Positions 34,558-43,519 of a DNA stretch of 64,000 nucleotides are shown here, piece after piece (within the stretch, counting starts at the first letter, position 1; the number at the start of each line of letters is the position of its first letter). A program made the translations under genes and the position numbers. Origin of the DNA: Brevinema_A sp051647245 (lineage in GTDB: Bacteria > Spirochaetota > Brevinematia > Brevinematales > Brevinemataceae); contig JBOFDS010000008.1 in NCBI GenBank assembly GCA_051647245.1, positions 62,001 to 126,000 of the forward strand. The letters are read 5' to 3'. The notes under the pieces were generated by a model. It ran no database searches. It worked only from the letters and a program-made list of their open reading frames with translations, and had not been told where the DNA came from.

Positions 34558-35883
34558 ATGAGTTTAGACTTCACAACAGAACAACTCGGTGATGCAAAAT
34601 TCACTTCCCCTCTCGTTTCCGTAGGAAAATGGGGATTTGTTTCAGATCATGAACGAGTTTTGTACGATGTTATTTATGATGCAAAAAAAGACAGTTTACC
34701 AAATCCTGTAAATTCGTTTGAAAAAGCAGGTCCTAGAAAAAAAATGTACTTTGATCCAAAGAAAACCAAAGCTGCTATCGTAACTTGTGGTGGACTTTGT
34801 CCTGGATTAAATGATGTGATTCGCGCGATTGTACGTGAGCTATATCATGGTTATGGAGTTCATTCAATCTTAGGAATTCCTTACGGATACCAAGGATTGA
34901 TTAACCTCAAAAAATACAAACCTATCCCTCTCGATCCTGAATTTGTAGATCGTATCCATACTCTTGGCGGAACAATTCTTGGTTCTTCAAGAGGTGGTGG
35001 CGATAAAATTAATGAGATCGTTGACAATTTAGAGTTTCTTGATGTAAATGTTCTCTTTACCATTGGTGGAGACGGCACTTTGAAAGGTGCTCATAAAATT
35101 GCTAAAGAAGCTCAAAAAAGAGGTCTCGACATTTCTGTGATCGGGATACCAAAAACAATTGACAATGACATCAGTCATATCCAAAGTTCTTTTGGTTTCG
35201 AAACTGCTTTTAGCTTGGCTGTAAATGCTATCGCTAGTGCAAGTATCGAAGCAGATAATGCTCCAATGGGGATCGGACTTGTAAAATTAATGGGGCGTCA
35301 CTCTGGTTTCATCGCAACAAACGCTGCTCTCGCCATGAACGACGTCAACTTCCTATTTATTCCTGAAGTCCCATTCCGCATGGATGGTGAAGATGGATTC
35401 TTGTATGCTCTTGAAAAGAGACTTCTTGCTCGTGATCATGCGGTGATTTGTATTGCTGAGGGCGCTGGTCAAGATATTCTAGTAAAAGACATGGAACACC
35501 AAGAAAAAGATGCTTCCAATAACGTTCGTCTTGAAGACGTTGGTGTTTGGATGAAAGACCGTATTCTTGCCTACTTTAAAGAAAGAAAAATTTCTGTTAA
35601 CTTAAAATATATTGATCCAAGTTATATGATCCGTAGTGCGCCGGCTTGTCCTAACGATTCTCTCTACTGTTTATTGCTTGGTCAAAATGCTGTGCACGCT
35701 GCAATGGCTGGAAAAACTGATATTATCATTGGTCGTTGGAATAATATGTATACACACGTGCCTATCGAACTCGCAACGTCAGAACGTAAGCATTTAAATC
35801 CAAACTCTATTTTCTGGCAAAACGTGATGTCCGCAACACGTCAACCAGCAGATATTTTTGACCTTCCTAATAGAGAAGAGTAA
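34558..35883 (+). CDS. pfkA: 6-phosphofructokinase, ATP-type of the spirochaete/kinetoplastid clade
   Basis: A 441-residue enzyme of glycolysis. It has CGGLCPGLNDVIR (77-89), the nucleotide site IGGDGTLKGAHK (169-180) and the catalytic PKTIDND (198-204), then MGRHSGFIA and IPEVPF. Gly at the second variable position of GGDG marks ATP use, whereas Lys in PKTIDND is typical of pyrophosphate-dependent enzymes; the combination is known from ATP-dependent group-II enzymes of Treponema and trypanosomes. The roughly 65-residue N-terminal extension also fits that clade. Substrate choice is inference from motif. TAGGAG is the ribosome site. Confidence 0.92.
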   Translation: MSLDFTTEQLGDAKFTSPLVSVGKWGFVSDHERVLYDVIYDAKKDSLPNPVNSFEKAGPRKKMYFDPKKTKAAIVTCGGLCPGLNDVIRAIVRELYHGYGVHSILGIPYGYQGLINLKKYKPIPLDPEFVDRIHTLGGTILGSSRGGGDKINEIVDNLEFLDVNVLFTIGGDGTLKGAHKIAKEAQKRGLDISVIGIPKTIDNDISHIQSSFGFETAFSLAVNAIASASIEADNAPMGIGLVKLMGRHSGFIATNAALAMNDVNFLFIPEVPFRMDGEDGFLYALEKRLLARDHAVICIAEGAGQDILVKDMEHQEKDASNNVRLEDVGVWMKDRILAYFKERKISVNLKYIDPSYMIRSAPACPNDSLYCLLLGQNAVHAAMAGKTDIIIGRWNNMYTHVPIELATSERKHLNPNSIFWQNVMSATRQPADIFDLPNREE

Positions 35884-35911
35884 AAATTTGATAAAATTCT
35901 TTTCAAAAGTA

Positions 35912-35940
35912 TTGAATTTTATCTTTGAATATGCTATAAT
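35912..35940 (+). promoter_or_regulatory. Promoter of tRNA-Ser
   Basis: TTGAAT (35912-35917), 17-bp spacer, extended -10 TGCTATAAT ending at 35940, 14 bp before the mature 5' end. Confidence 0.8.
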
Positions 35941-35954
35941 TTATAACATCAAAA

Positions 35955-36039
35955 GGAAAGATGGCCGAGTGGTCGAAGGCGCACGCCTGGAACGCGTGTA
36001 TACAGTAATGTATCGGGGGTTCGAATCCCTCTCTTTCCG
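35955..36039 (+). tRNA. tRNA-Ser (anticodon GGA)
   Basis: The acceptor arms GGAAAGA (35955-35961) and TCTTTCC (36032-36038) pair, the D-arm begins GGCCGAGTGGTCGAAGGC, the anticodon loop is CTGGAAC (anticodon GGA) on a CACGC/GCGTG stem, a long variable arm (class II) follows, and the T-arm is GGGGGTTCGAATCCCT. The discriminator is G; CCA is not encoded. A decayed integrase gene lies 150 bp downstream, which suggests that the 3' end served as an attachment site. Confidence 0.97.
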
Positions 36040-36188
36040 AGTAATGGCTGGTCGTGAGCATTGGTATTACCAAAAAATTACCATTTGTACTGATCAACTA
36101 TCAACAGAGTGTTAACACTTTGTCATATTGAAATACTCCGTACTTCTTTAGTATAAGTCCTAGAAAAAGATTATAAGGATCTTTGAAA

Positions 36189-37115
36189 ATGGGATTATAC
36201 CAAAGAGGCAACGGAGTTTTTTATTTAGCTCTAACTATTAATAATAAAAGAGTTTACAAGTCTTTGAGAACGAAGAATAAGGCTTTAGCAAATGAATGCT
36301 ATGCTATTTACTTAAGAGAAACATTCCTAAATTCACTATCTTCATCTACTATCAGCAGTACAGCAAGTAAAGATCTTGACATATCAAGATATTAACTCCG
36401 ATAAATTAGATAAATTTTAGGCTTTCTGTAAGACAAAATACAAAGATGACAGTATAAGAAAGTTTGTTGCGTATCTAAAAGTATTCTTGAATTATGCAAT
36501 TAAAAAAGGTTTGTATTCAAGCTTGAATGATCACAAGTTAGTATTCCCAAAGCTAACTAAAACGTAAGAGAAGAAGTCTTTTCCCTTGATGAGTGGCTCT
36601 TGATTTCTAAAAATGTAGAAAGAGAGAAAAAAGAAATTCTGACAAAGAGTTTCTTCTATATTTAAGGCCGTTATATTGTACAAGTTTAAGACCTAGTAAG
36701 CCTATGGGACTTAAGGAGAGAAGATCTCAATTTAGATGAGTTATCCTTGAGAGTATGCCAAACAAAAACAAAGAAATATAAAACCGTGTATCTTCCTAAA
36801 GAGATAGCTAAAACCTTATCCAAGATCAAACATGAATATTTATTTATTCGTAAGGATCGGAGCAATGAATATTTCTCTCAGAAGTTTTCGAAATTGAAAA
36901 AGAGATTAGGTCTAAATTCAAGCTACACCCTATACACTTTTAGAGATACATTCGCTACTAACTTATTAAACAAGACAAACGATATACATTTAGAGAGTAA
37001 GGCTTTAGGTCATTCTAATAGTATGCAAATAGATCATCTAAAGACATTCAAGAACGCATTTCAAGCCTTTGGCAATAACAAAAGAAAAAACCACCTTTTA
37101 AGGGTGGTTTTTTAA
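36189..37115 (+). pseudogene. Decayed tyrosine recombinase (integrase) downstream of tRNA-Ser
   Basis: The sequence reads as an integrase only when frames are switched. Codons from the ATG at 36189 give the N-terminal MGLYQRGNGVFYLALTINNK arm-binding region up to a stop at 36395. A core-binding-like segment (KFVAYLKVFLNYAIKKGLYS) follows around 36460-36530, then LYCTSLRPS with the first catalytic Arg near 36670-36700. From 36747 a C-terminal part carries YTFRDTFATNLL and ALGHSN. The HxxRH box reads YTFRD, so one or both histidines are lost, and no clear catalytic tyrosine remains. Stops and shifts near 36395, 36565 and 36665 show that it is not functional. A similar N-terminal remnant lies after tmRNA at 53297. 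Confidence 0.85.
37085..37113. terminator. Intrinsic terminator at the end of the integrase remnant
   Basis: AAAAAACCACC / GGTGGTTTTTT, 7-base loop; A- and T-runs allow use from both sides, including for the convergent acyltransferase remnant. Confidence 0.85.
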
Positions 37116-37124
37116 TTTTTGTAT

Positions 37125-38075
37125 TTACAATAGATTTTTTGAGCTGAATTTTTCCGTTCTCCATTGATTAAATTTCTTAAGAAGAAGTTCGATCAAGGCA
37201 CTTGCTAATAAGCTTGATAAGATAACCGTTAAAAAGTATATTTTAAAATTATCAAATGTATTACTAAACACATTAATGAATAGTATATGTATTAAATATA
37301 CACCGTATGAAAGATTTCCTAACCAACGATCATATTTATTGTTTTTAGAAAGAAAAAATATCGTTGGAATATTAATAAATAATAAAATCATATATATCCA
37401 TTTCATACCTTCAATGTGGATTGAACGGTAAAAAATAAATATTATAAGAAATAAGATAATAGCTGTATAGTGATAAAATTTTACAGTCTTTAGAGACTTG
37501 TATAAATAGAAACTTAACATACCCATAAGAAAGAATATAAGCTCTGAGAAAAAGAAACGACAAGTGAAAGGATCGTATGTTAAATTTAATACATTAAAAA
37601 TTAAAATTCTTGTACCTAAAGAAAGTAAGATACCTACAACAATTAGTTTTTTATTTTTAAAAATAGGTGCTATGAGATAGAAATAAATTTCAAGAGCTAA
37701 AGACCATGCTGGGGTAATATATAATGACCAATGAAGTGAGCTTGTTGCATTTTGATAGCTATTAACCCACCCTAAAGTTCCAGCAGAAGTCTGATCTAAC
37801 TATAGAGTTAAATCTCCTCCAATAAGAAATATATTTGCAACAAAAATATATAATGATGTGAATATATTTGGCGAATAAAATGTACTTAAACCATTAACAC
37901 ATATGAATACAAATAAAATAATCCAGTAGGTCGGATAAAGGCGAAGTAATCGACTAGAAATGAAGTGAAAATAGTTTGTATATTTTGATTACCAAATTAA
38001 TACCATATAAAAGCCTGAGATCATAAAAAAAGACTCAACTGCATTTATAGCAAGAATTATTCGTAACATTCCCAT
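37125..38075 (-). pseudogene. Acyltransferase-3 (OafA-like) pseudogene with two in-frame stops
   Basis: Reading minus from the ATG at 38075 gives one uninterrupted register of 317 codons containing acyltransferase-3 landmarks in order: FFMISGFYM, SRLLRLYPTYW, PAWSLALEIYFYLIAP and, near the end, LGNLSYGVYLIHILF. The register is broken by TAA at 37991-37989 (codon 29) and TAG at 37802-37800 (codon 92), with no frameshift. The usual first membrane helix with its catalytic His region is also missing, so the gene is truncated at the 5' end. The protein would have O-acetylated envelope sugars. The 133-residue ORF at 37125-37526 is only its tail. An intact family member is at 51151. Confidence 0.85.
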
Positions 38076-38091
38076 AGAATAATATCCTTTA

Positions 38092-38112
38092 TTTAACTTT
38101 TAAAAAGTTAAA
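38092..38112. repeat. 21-bp palindrome
   Basis: TTTAACTTTT (38092-38101) and AAAAGTTAAA (38103-38112) form a perfect 10-bp inverted repeat around a single base. It lies just upstream of the acyltransferase remnant. Confidence 0.6.
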
Positions 38113-38118
38113 CGCAAA

Positions 38119-38168
38119 AAAGCCTTTAGCTACCTTACATAACAAATACAAGAATAGCCAAAGGCTTT
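38119..38168. repeat. Long-loop hairpin 1
   Basis: AGCCTTTAGCTA (38121-38132) pairs with TAGCCAAAGGCT (38155-38166) with one mismatch, extended by two A/T pairs outward, around a 22-base AT-rich loop. Confidence 0.6.
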
Positions 38169-38205
38169 AATGTTTGAAATCTTAATAGGATATAAGAAAA
38201 TAACG

Positions 38206-38244
38206 CTCTTAGCGTTGTGTGTGTCAAAATTGTAGCGCTAAGAG
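38206..38244. repeat. Long-loop hairpin 2, possible terminator of the R-M gene
   Basis: CTCTTAGCG (38206-38214) and CGCTAAGAG (38236-38244) form a perfect 9-bp inverted repeat around a 21-base loop. On the minus strand CGTTATTTT follows, so it may weakly terminate the restriction-modification operon ending at 38341. Confidence 0.5.
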
Positions 38245-38340
38245 AGGTAATGTTAAGTTTTTGGGTCATTTATATCTATCCACACACAGTTTAATAGACA
38301 ATATTATACAGTATTGAACAAATTTCATGCCAAGATAAAA

Positions 38341-41121
38341 TCATTTCTTCTTCCCTCTCACCTTTTTGACTTCGGTTTTAATGAGGAGATCGGATTCGGA
38401 GAGTGCTTTATACTTTAGGAGGAGCATTTCTACTCTCTTAGCGTCAGATTCAAAACCTTTGCTACGGTTGGAAGACAACGAAGTTGTGTAGAGTTTATCG
38501 ACGTAGGTATCGAGTGTGGTGTGAGCTTTTCGCAGGTTTGGAGGCATGGTGGTTTGGTCATAGAGGTCGGCGAGCGAGGAGTCTGGATAAGCACTGCGTG
38601 CTGTTAATATATCCTCAGCCAGCTGATCTAGTTTTGCCTTTTGAGTATCGTCGAGATCAGGGAATGGAAAATTATTATAGACGAGCGTATTAGAATAACG
38701 ATAATCTCCTTTAAGCCGTCCAGCCACAGAACGCATCCACGCCATGTGCATCCGTGAGGTTAATATCGCGAAGAGCCATTTTGGGGCGTTGAAGACTGCA
38801 TTCATACTATCAGCTATAATACTTTTATTTGCAATTCCCATTGGAATATAGTTCCTATTTTCTGATGAATGCCTTGGTATTTGTAATACGAGATCATCTA
38901 TATTTGTTTGGCTAACAAATCCAAATTGAGTTGGATATGAAGCTAATTCAATTGTTTCTTTTCTTGTACTTGCCATTCTAAATGAACGTACGGCTTCTAC
39001 TCTTGATTTAACCAGAGGAAGAGCATTTAATTCTTTTGGGCTAATTCCATCTAACCAGAGACAGTAACGTTTTTGATTATGAACAAATTCATGTGCACTA
39101 ATAAATGGAAATATCCACTTTTCGGCTAGAGGCTCTTTTGAAAGAAGTTCATCTTTTTCTTCAGGTGTTAATAAAAGATATCCGCCGTCAATAGGCATAT
39201 TTCCGTAACTCATTATAGGAACATCACATAAAGGCTTAGTACGGCTCTCGATGAGGATATTCGTACCCTCGACGAGGTAGGCATTGATCGCCGTAACGGG
39301 GTTTTCGCTATACTCTGTTACCTTCGTCGGATCGGCATAGACAAATAACCTTTTATCATCCCGATCAAAAGACGCAAAACCAACCACGATCACATAAACC
39401 GCAGCTCCGCCCTTAATCTCCGTCGTCCACTTAAAAGTCTGATGCGCAAAATTAATCTTCACACCATTATTAAAAAGATCCTTCCAAAGAATCGCTGTCT
39501 GCTCGCCTTGACAGATACTATTCGTCGAAACAAAAGCACACTGCGTGTCTTTCCAAGTGGCTTTAATATAGTTAGTAGCCTTCTTGTACCAGCAACACAC
39601 ATAGTCCAAACTCTTTGCCTTAGTATTCCCAGCGAAGATCATGGTAATGTCTTCTTTTTGAGTTGCTGATTGGAATTTCTTCCCCACAAAAGGTGGATTA
39701 CCGACGATATAGTCAGGCACGACGCCTTGCAGGACATCCTGATCCCAGTCCAATCGCAGAGAATTCCCATGCACGATACACGCTTCATCATCGAGAGGAA
39801 GCTTCGGCAGATAGGTACCAAATTTTCGTGTCAAGTCCATGAACATCTGTTGCTCGGTCAGCCACATCGACACACGTGCCACATAAGACGCAAATTCCTC
39901 AATCTCCACCCCATAAAAATGGCTGATCTTTACATTAATAAGCGTCCGAACGTTATCAAAATTCCCGCCCTTGTATGCTTCCACAAGGATACGATTCTCC
40001 AGTAATCTCAATTCCGTATATGCCACAGCAAGGAAGTTTCCACAGCCACAGGCAGGATCAAAAATCACAAGATCACCAATCTTCTTCATTAATTTTTGTA
40101 GCTCAAATCTTCTATTATCGCCACGGTGCTTGATCAAAATCGCATCAAATTCTTTATACAAGCCCTGCATAAACAAAGGATCAATCACTTTTTTGATATT
40201 TTCCACCGTCGTGAAGTGTGCTCCGAAGTTGCGGCGCTCGGTTGGGTTCATCGCATGCTGGAAGATCGACCCAAAGATGATAGGAGATATCTTCGCCCAA
40301 TTAAAACAACAGGCTTTATACAAGAGATCTTTCATCTTCTCATCAAAACTCACTTGTTTCAATGTTTCTTTAAAAAGTCCACCATTCACATAAGGAAATT
40401 TCATCAGACTTTGATCCAAATTCTTCAAACGAACCTTTTCATCCGTATTCAAAATATCAAAAATTTGACTGAGATGTGCCCCTAAAAGCTTTGCTGGGGT
40501 GTCTTTGATTTCTTTAGTGAAGATATCCTTCTCAAAGATCCCTGTGTCATCAGCAAAAAGACAAAACATCAAACGGACTAATAACACTTCCAGATCACGG
40601 CCATCATAGCCACTAGCTTTTAGAGCATCATGAAGATCGGCCATGATATTTCCAGCCTCGATATTAACAGTGATCTCTTCGAAGAAATCTTTTTCTTCTC
40701 CAAGGATCTCTCTCCAAAGATTGATATAATCTTCGATCTGCGAGTAATTAAATTCATAGTTTCTTAAGGTACTTAGATCCTTAACACGAAATTCCTTGAA
40801 GTCGCATACCACAATAAAGCGAGGTCTCTTATCAGCTTCTAGTCGATTTGCATAATCTAAAGCTTGTGTGTAAGCATCATCGAGATCGCGTCCTTCAGAT
40901 TTTTGTTCAATGATAAAATGTTTTGGATAAAAAGCATCAATAAATTTTCGATCAATCGCATTCTCAAACCACAAACCATAAATATTTGCAGGCACACCAA
41001 AGCATTGAAAAAAGTCCGACCAAAATACTTGGCTTTGTCCTTTTTCATAGTTAAAATCACGGTGTTCAGGTATAAATGTATTCAATCTAGTTCTGATTTC
41101 TGTTTCATTGTATAACTTCAT
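38341..41121 (-). CDS. MmeI-like (type IIL) restriction-modification protein
   Basis: A 926-residue single-chain restriction-modification enzyme. The N-terminal region has a PD-(D/E)XK-like nuclease segment (FIIEQKSEGRDLDDAYTQ, Glu72-Lys74), followed by a helical spacer (about 150-290), GAHFTT (300-305), the adenine methyltransferase motif I FDPACGCGNFL (354-364) and motif IV NPPF (475-478), and a target-recognition region (about 620-830) ending in a helical tail with YSNTLVYNNFPFPDL. Such enzymes methylate one strand and cut at a fixed distance. Its start lies 16 bp after the ColD-like gene, so it appears to belong to the same transcription unit as the sugar genes. Recognition sequence cannot be read from this. 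Confidence 0.88.
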   Translation of the reverse strand: MKLYNETEIRTRLNTFIPEHRDFNYEKGQSQVFWSDFFQCFGVPANIYGLWFENAIDRKFIDAFYPKHFIIEQKSEGRDLDDAYTQALDYANRLEADKRPRFIVVCDFKEFRVKDLSTLRNYEFNYSQIEDYINLWREILGEEKDFFEEITVNIEAGNIMADLHDALKASGYDGRDLEVLLVRLMFCLFADDTGIFEKDIFTKEIKDTPAKLLGAHLSQIFDILNTDEKVRLKNLDQSLMKFPYVNGGLFKETLKQVSFDEKMKDLLYKACCFNWAKISPIIFGSIFQHAMNPTERRNFGAHFTTVENIKKVIDPLFMQGLYKEFDAILIKHRGDNRRFELQKLMKKIGDLVIFDPACGCGNFLAVAYTELRLLENRILVEAYKGGNFDNVRTLINVKISHFYGVEIEEFASYVARVSMWLTEQQMFMDLTRKFGTYLPKLPLDDEACIVHGNSLRLDWDQDVLQGVVPDYIVGNPPFVGKKFQSATQKEDITMIFAGNTKAKSLDYVCCWYKKATNYIKATWKDTQCAFVSTNSICQGEQTAILWKDLFNNGVKINFAHQTFKWTTEIKGGAAVYVIVVGFASFDRDDKRLFVYADPTKVTEYSENPVTAINAYLVEGTNILIESRTKPLCDVPIMSYGNMPIDGGYLLLTPEEKDELLSKEPLAEKWIFPFISAHEFVHNQKRYCLWLDGISPKELNALPLVKSRVEAVRSFRMASTRKETIELASYPTQFGFVSQTNIDDLVLQIPRHSSENRNYIPMGIANKSIIADSMNAVFNAPKWLFAILTSRMHMAWMRSVAGRLKGDYRYSNTLVYNNFPFPDLDDTQKAKLDQLAEDILTARSAYPDSSLADLYDQTTMPPNLRKAHTTLDTYVDKLYTTSLSSNRSKGFESDAKRVEMLLLKYKALSESDLLIKTEVKKVRGKKK

Positions 41122-41137
41122 TAGGAGTCCTTGCTAT

Positions 41138-42307
41138 TCAATCAAGATTTTTTAAAACAGAATATAAATAATCGAGCTTGTCTGTTACATCAAATTGGTG
41201 GTTTCCAACAAAAAATCCATTTTTATCAAGGAGATCTGCGTTTGTAAGTGTGTCATGTATTTCAAAATCAAAATATTGTTTCACAACTTCTTTCTCAGCA
41301 AAATTTCCGGTAACAATCGGACGCGTCTCAATATTATTTTTCGTTAAAAGATCAATAATATCATTTCTTTTGATTTTAGATTCTGGTTTAATAATAAAAG
41401 AAAATCCAAACCAACTAGACTCACCAATTTCTTTTTGAATAATAAATCTCTCATCATTTCCAAACAATTTTTGGAAATGCTCTGCGTTTTTACGTCTGGC
41501 ATCAATGAAGGAGGGTAATTTCTTCATTTGTTCAACACCAATAGCACCCATCATTTCAACAGGTCTCAAATTGTATCCTGGTAAAATAAATCGGAATGTT
41601 TCTTCAAAATGATTGTCTGATTTTACACAGATTTTATTCTCTTTTGGAAGATGTCTTGTCCACCCATGAGAACGTGTTGAAAGTAATATGTGGTAAAGTT
41701 CCTCATCATCTGTACAAATCAAACCACCTTCCATTGTTGCAATATGGTGAGAGAAGAAAGATGAGTAGCTTCCCATGATTCCAATAGATCCAAGTTGCTT
41801 ACCTTTATATGTTGCTCCTAAAGACTCACAATTATCTTCTAATAGGTAGATATCTTTATCTTTAATAATGCGTTGAATTTCACTGTATTCATTGGAATTT
41901 CCAAGTAAATTAACGGCAAAAATAGCTCTTGTATTAGGTGTAATGGCAGCTTCTAATGCGTTAAGATCAAAATTTAATGTTTCTATATCTATATCGACAA
42001 ATTTGATCTTTAAACCATATTGATACAGAGGATAATATGTGGTTGGCCAAGAAACTGCAGGTACAATCACTTCATCTCCAGCTTTCAAAGGATTGTCCTT
42101 TTTATAAAACAAAGCAGCGATCATTAATAAATTAGAAGAAGAGCCTGAATTTACCATAACACAGTATTTACTACCTGTATAGGCAGCAAAAATATTTTCA
42201 AATTTTTTAACCTCTTCGCCCATTGTATATTGATCTTTTTCCATCACTCTAAGGATCGCATCTTTTTCAGACTGATCCCAAGATAATGTTGCTAATTCAT
42301 ACTTCAT
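41138..42307 (-). CDS. ColD-like PLP-dependent NDP-sugar 3-dehydrase
   Basis: A 389-residue member of the DegT/DnrJ/EryC1 fold-type I family. The position of the PLP-binding lysine is histidine: SSFFSHHIATMEGGLICT, with His187-His188. E. coli ColD (388 residues), which removes the C3 hydroxyl from GDP-4-keto-6-deoxymannose on the way to colitose, has His188 at this place; RfbH-type dehydrases also use His. Other family marks are NSGSSSNLLMIAALF, GDEVIVPAVSWPTT, LEDNCESLGATYKGK and PGYNLRPVEMMGAIG. It is therefore a sugar dehydrase rather than an aminotransferase. It starts 11 bp after the reductase gene and stands 16 bp before the R-M gene. Confidence 0.85.
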   Translation of the reverse strand: MKYELATLSWDQSEKDAILRVMEKDQYTMGEEVKKFENIFAAYTGSKYCVMVNSGSSSNLLMIAALFYKKDNPLKAGDEVIVPAVSWPTTYYPLYQYGLKIKFVDIDIETLNFDLNALEAAITPNTRAIFAVNLLGNSNEYSEIQRIIKDKDIYLLEDNCESLGATYKGKQLGSIGIMGSYSSFFSHHIATMEGGLICTDDEELYHILLSTRSHGWTRHLPKENKICVKSDNHFEETFRFILPGYNLRPVEMMGAIGVEQMKKLPSFIDARRKNAEHFQKLFGNDERFIIQKEIGESSWFGFSFIIKPESKIKRNDIIDLLTKNNIETRPIVTGNFAEKEVVKQYFDFEIHDTLTNADLLDKNGFFVGNHQFDVTDKLDYLYSVLKNLD

Positions 42308-42318
42308 TAATGATTCCT

Positions 42319-43278
42319 TTATTGTATTTTATGTTCTTTTGTTGCATTATTATTGTATTGCTTCACAAAATCTTCATAAGCTAATTTTAAGCCTTCTTTT
42401 AGAGAAATTTGTGGTTTCCAGCCCATTTTTAAAATTTTAGAGGAGTCCATTAGTTTTTGCTTCATACCATCAGGTTTTGTTGAATCAAAACTAATTCTAC
42501 CGTCATAACCAATAATAGATGCAATTTCTTCAGCTAGTTCTTTTATAGAGATATCGTACCCAACCCCTAGATTGAAAAAAGGGTAAGGAATAGTATGGGT
42601 CATTGCAAAAAGAACACCTTTTGCAAAGTCCTCAATATAAGTAAATTCACGCCTAGGAGTACCTGTACCCCAAACTAAAACTTCAGAGAGATTGTTTAAT
42701 TTAGCTTCATGGAAACGTCGTAATAATGCTCCAATAACATGAGAATGCTCTAGATCATAATTATCATTAGGTCCATATAAATTTGACGGCATTAAAGCAA
42801 TAAAATCCTTACCAAATTCTCTTTTATAGTATTCACAGAGTTTGATCCCCATAATTTTAGCTAAAGCATAGCCTTCATTTGTTGGTTCAAGTAACCCCGT
42901 CAAAAGGTGTTCTTCATTCATAGGTTGAGGGCATTCTTTGGGGTAAATACAAGAACTACCCAAATAGAGAAACTTGTTAACATTATATTTATGAGCAGAG
43001 GTAAGAGTATTAATGATCATCAAAGCATTATTCTGAGTAAATTCTACTGGAAAATTAGTATTTGCAATAATTCCACCAACAGTGCCAGCACACATAATAA
43101 CACATTCTGGACGTTCTTTAGCAAACAACTCGTCTGTCGCAACAGGATCTCTCAAATCAACCTCTTTAGAAGTCTTTAATAATAAATTATTAAAACCATT
43201 TGCTTGGAGTTCTTTAACAACAGCAGATCCAGCCAACCCTCTATGTCCTGCCACATAAATTTTAGCACTTTTGTTCAT
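42319..43278 (-). CDS. GDP-fucose synthase / ColC-like epimerase-reductase
   Basis: A 319-residue short-chain-fold NDP-sugar enzyme of the Fcl/WcaG family: NAD(P)-binding AGHRGLAGSAV, GTVGGI, the Ser of GSSCIYP and the Tyr-Lys pair of EGYALAKIMG, then PSNLYGPNDNYD and RREFTYIEDFA. Fcl performs 3,5-epimerisation and 4-reduction of GDP-4-keto-6-deoxymannose to GDP-fucose; ColC carries out 5-epimerisation and 4-reduction to GDP-colitose. With the neighbouring ColD-like dehydrase, the ColC role is more likely. Gmd, ManB and ManC are not in the window, so the upstream steps must be elsewhere. First gene of the three-gene operon with promoter at 43312-43340; AAGGAGA ribosome site. Confidence 0.88.
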   Translation of the reverse strand: MNKSAKIYVAGHRGLAGSAVVKELQANGFNNLLLKTSKEVDLRDPVATDELFAKERPECVIMCAGTVGGIIANTNFPVEFTQNNALMIINTLTSAHKYNVNKFLYLGSSCIYPKECPQPMNEEHLLTGLLEPTNEGYALAKIMGIKLCEYYKREFGKDFIALMPSNLYGPNDNYDLEHSHVIGALLRRFHEAKLNNLSEVLVWGTGTPRREFTYIEDFAKGVLFAMTHTIPYPFFNLGVGYDISIKELAEEIASIIGYDGRISFDSTKPDGMKQKLMDSSKILKMGWKPQISLKEGLKLAYEDFVKQYNNNATKEHKIQ

Positions 43279-43311
43279 AACATTCTCCTTATGAAGTTAC
43301 ATCTAAACTAG

Positions 43312-43340
43312 ATTATATATTATTACATATAACTTGTCAA
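43312..43340 (-). promoter_or_regulatory. Promoter of the GDP-sugar / R-M operon
   Basis: Minus strand TTGACA (43340-43335), 17-bp spacer, TATAAT (43317-43312), both consensus, 34 bp upstream of the ColC-like start. Confidence 0.85.
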
Positions 43341-43447
43341 TATCTTTTTATACGCTATTATCTTGCATATACATAAAGAATTACTGAGAATTCTTGGGAG
43401 AAAATTACTATCATAGGATCTTTTGAATTTTATATAATACAAATACA

Positions 43448-43483
43448 AAAAAGTCCCCCTCTAAGCTTTCAGAAGGGGACTTT
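43448..43483 (-). terminator. Intrinsic terminator of the beta-glucoside operon
   Basis: AAAAAGTCCCC / GGGGACTTTTT with a 15-base loop whose ends can extend the stem (CTCT/AGAA). Lies 37 bp after the phospho-beta-glucosidase stop. Confidence 0.88.
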
Positions 43484-43519
43484 TTATCCTATTAATTGAG
43501 ATAAAAATTTTAAATAAAT

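Noticed and set aside
36747..37115. Independent 122-residue integrase gene
   Set aside because: It is only the C-terminal third of a frameshifted recombinase; first catalytic Arg and core-binding parts lie upstream in other frames.
37125..37526. Independent 133-residue membrane protein
   Set aside because: The same frame continues upstream with acyltransferase-3 motifs up to 38075, broken by two stops, so it is a pseudogene tail.
38092..38170. Integron attC-like site
   Set aside because: GTTAAAC and long-loop hairpins suggested it, but there is no matching core pair in the right order, no integron integrase and no cassette array.
41138..42307. Sugar aminotransferase (DegT family)
   Set aside because: The PLP-binding Lys is replaced by His (SHHI), which is the mark of ColD/RfbH-type dehydrases.
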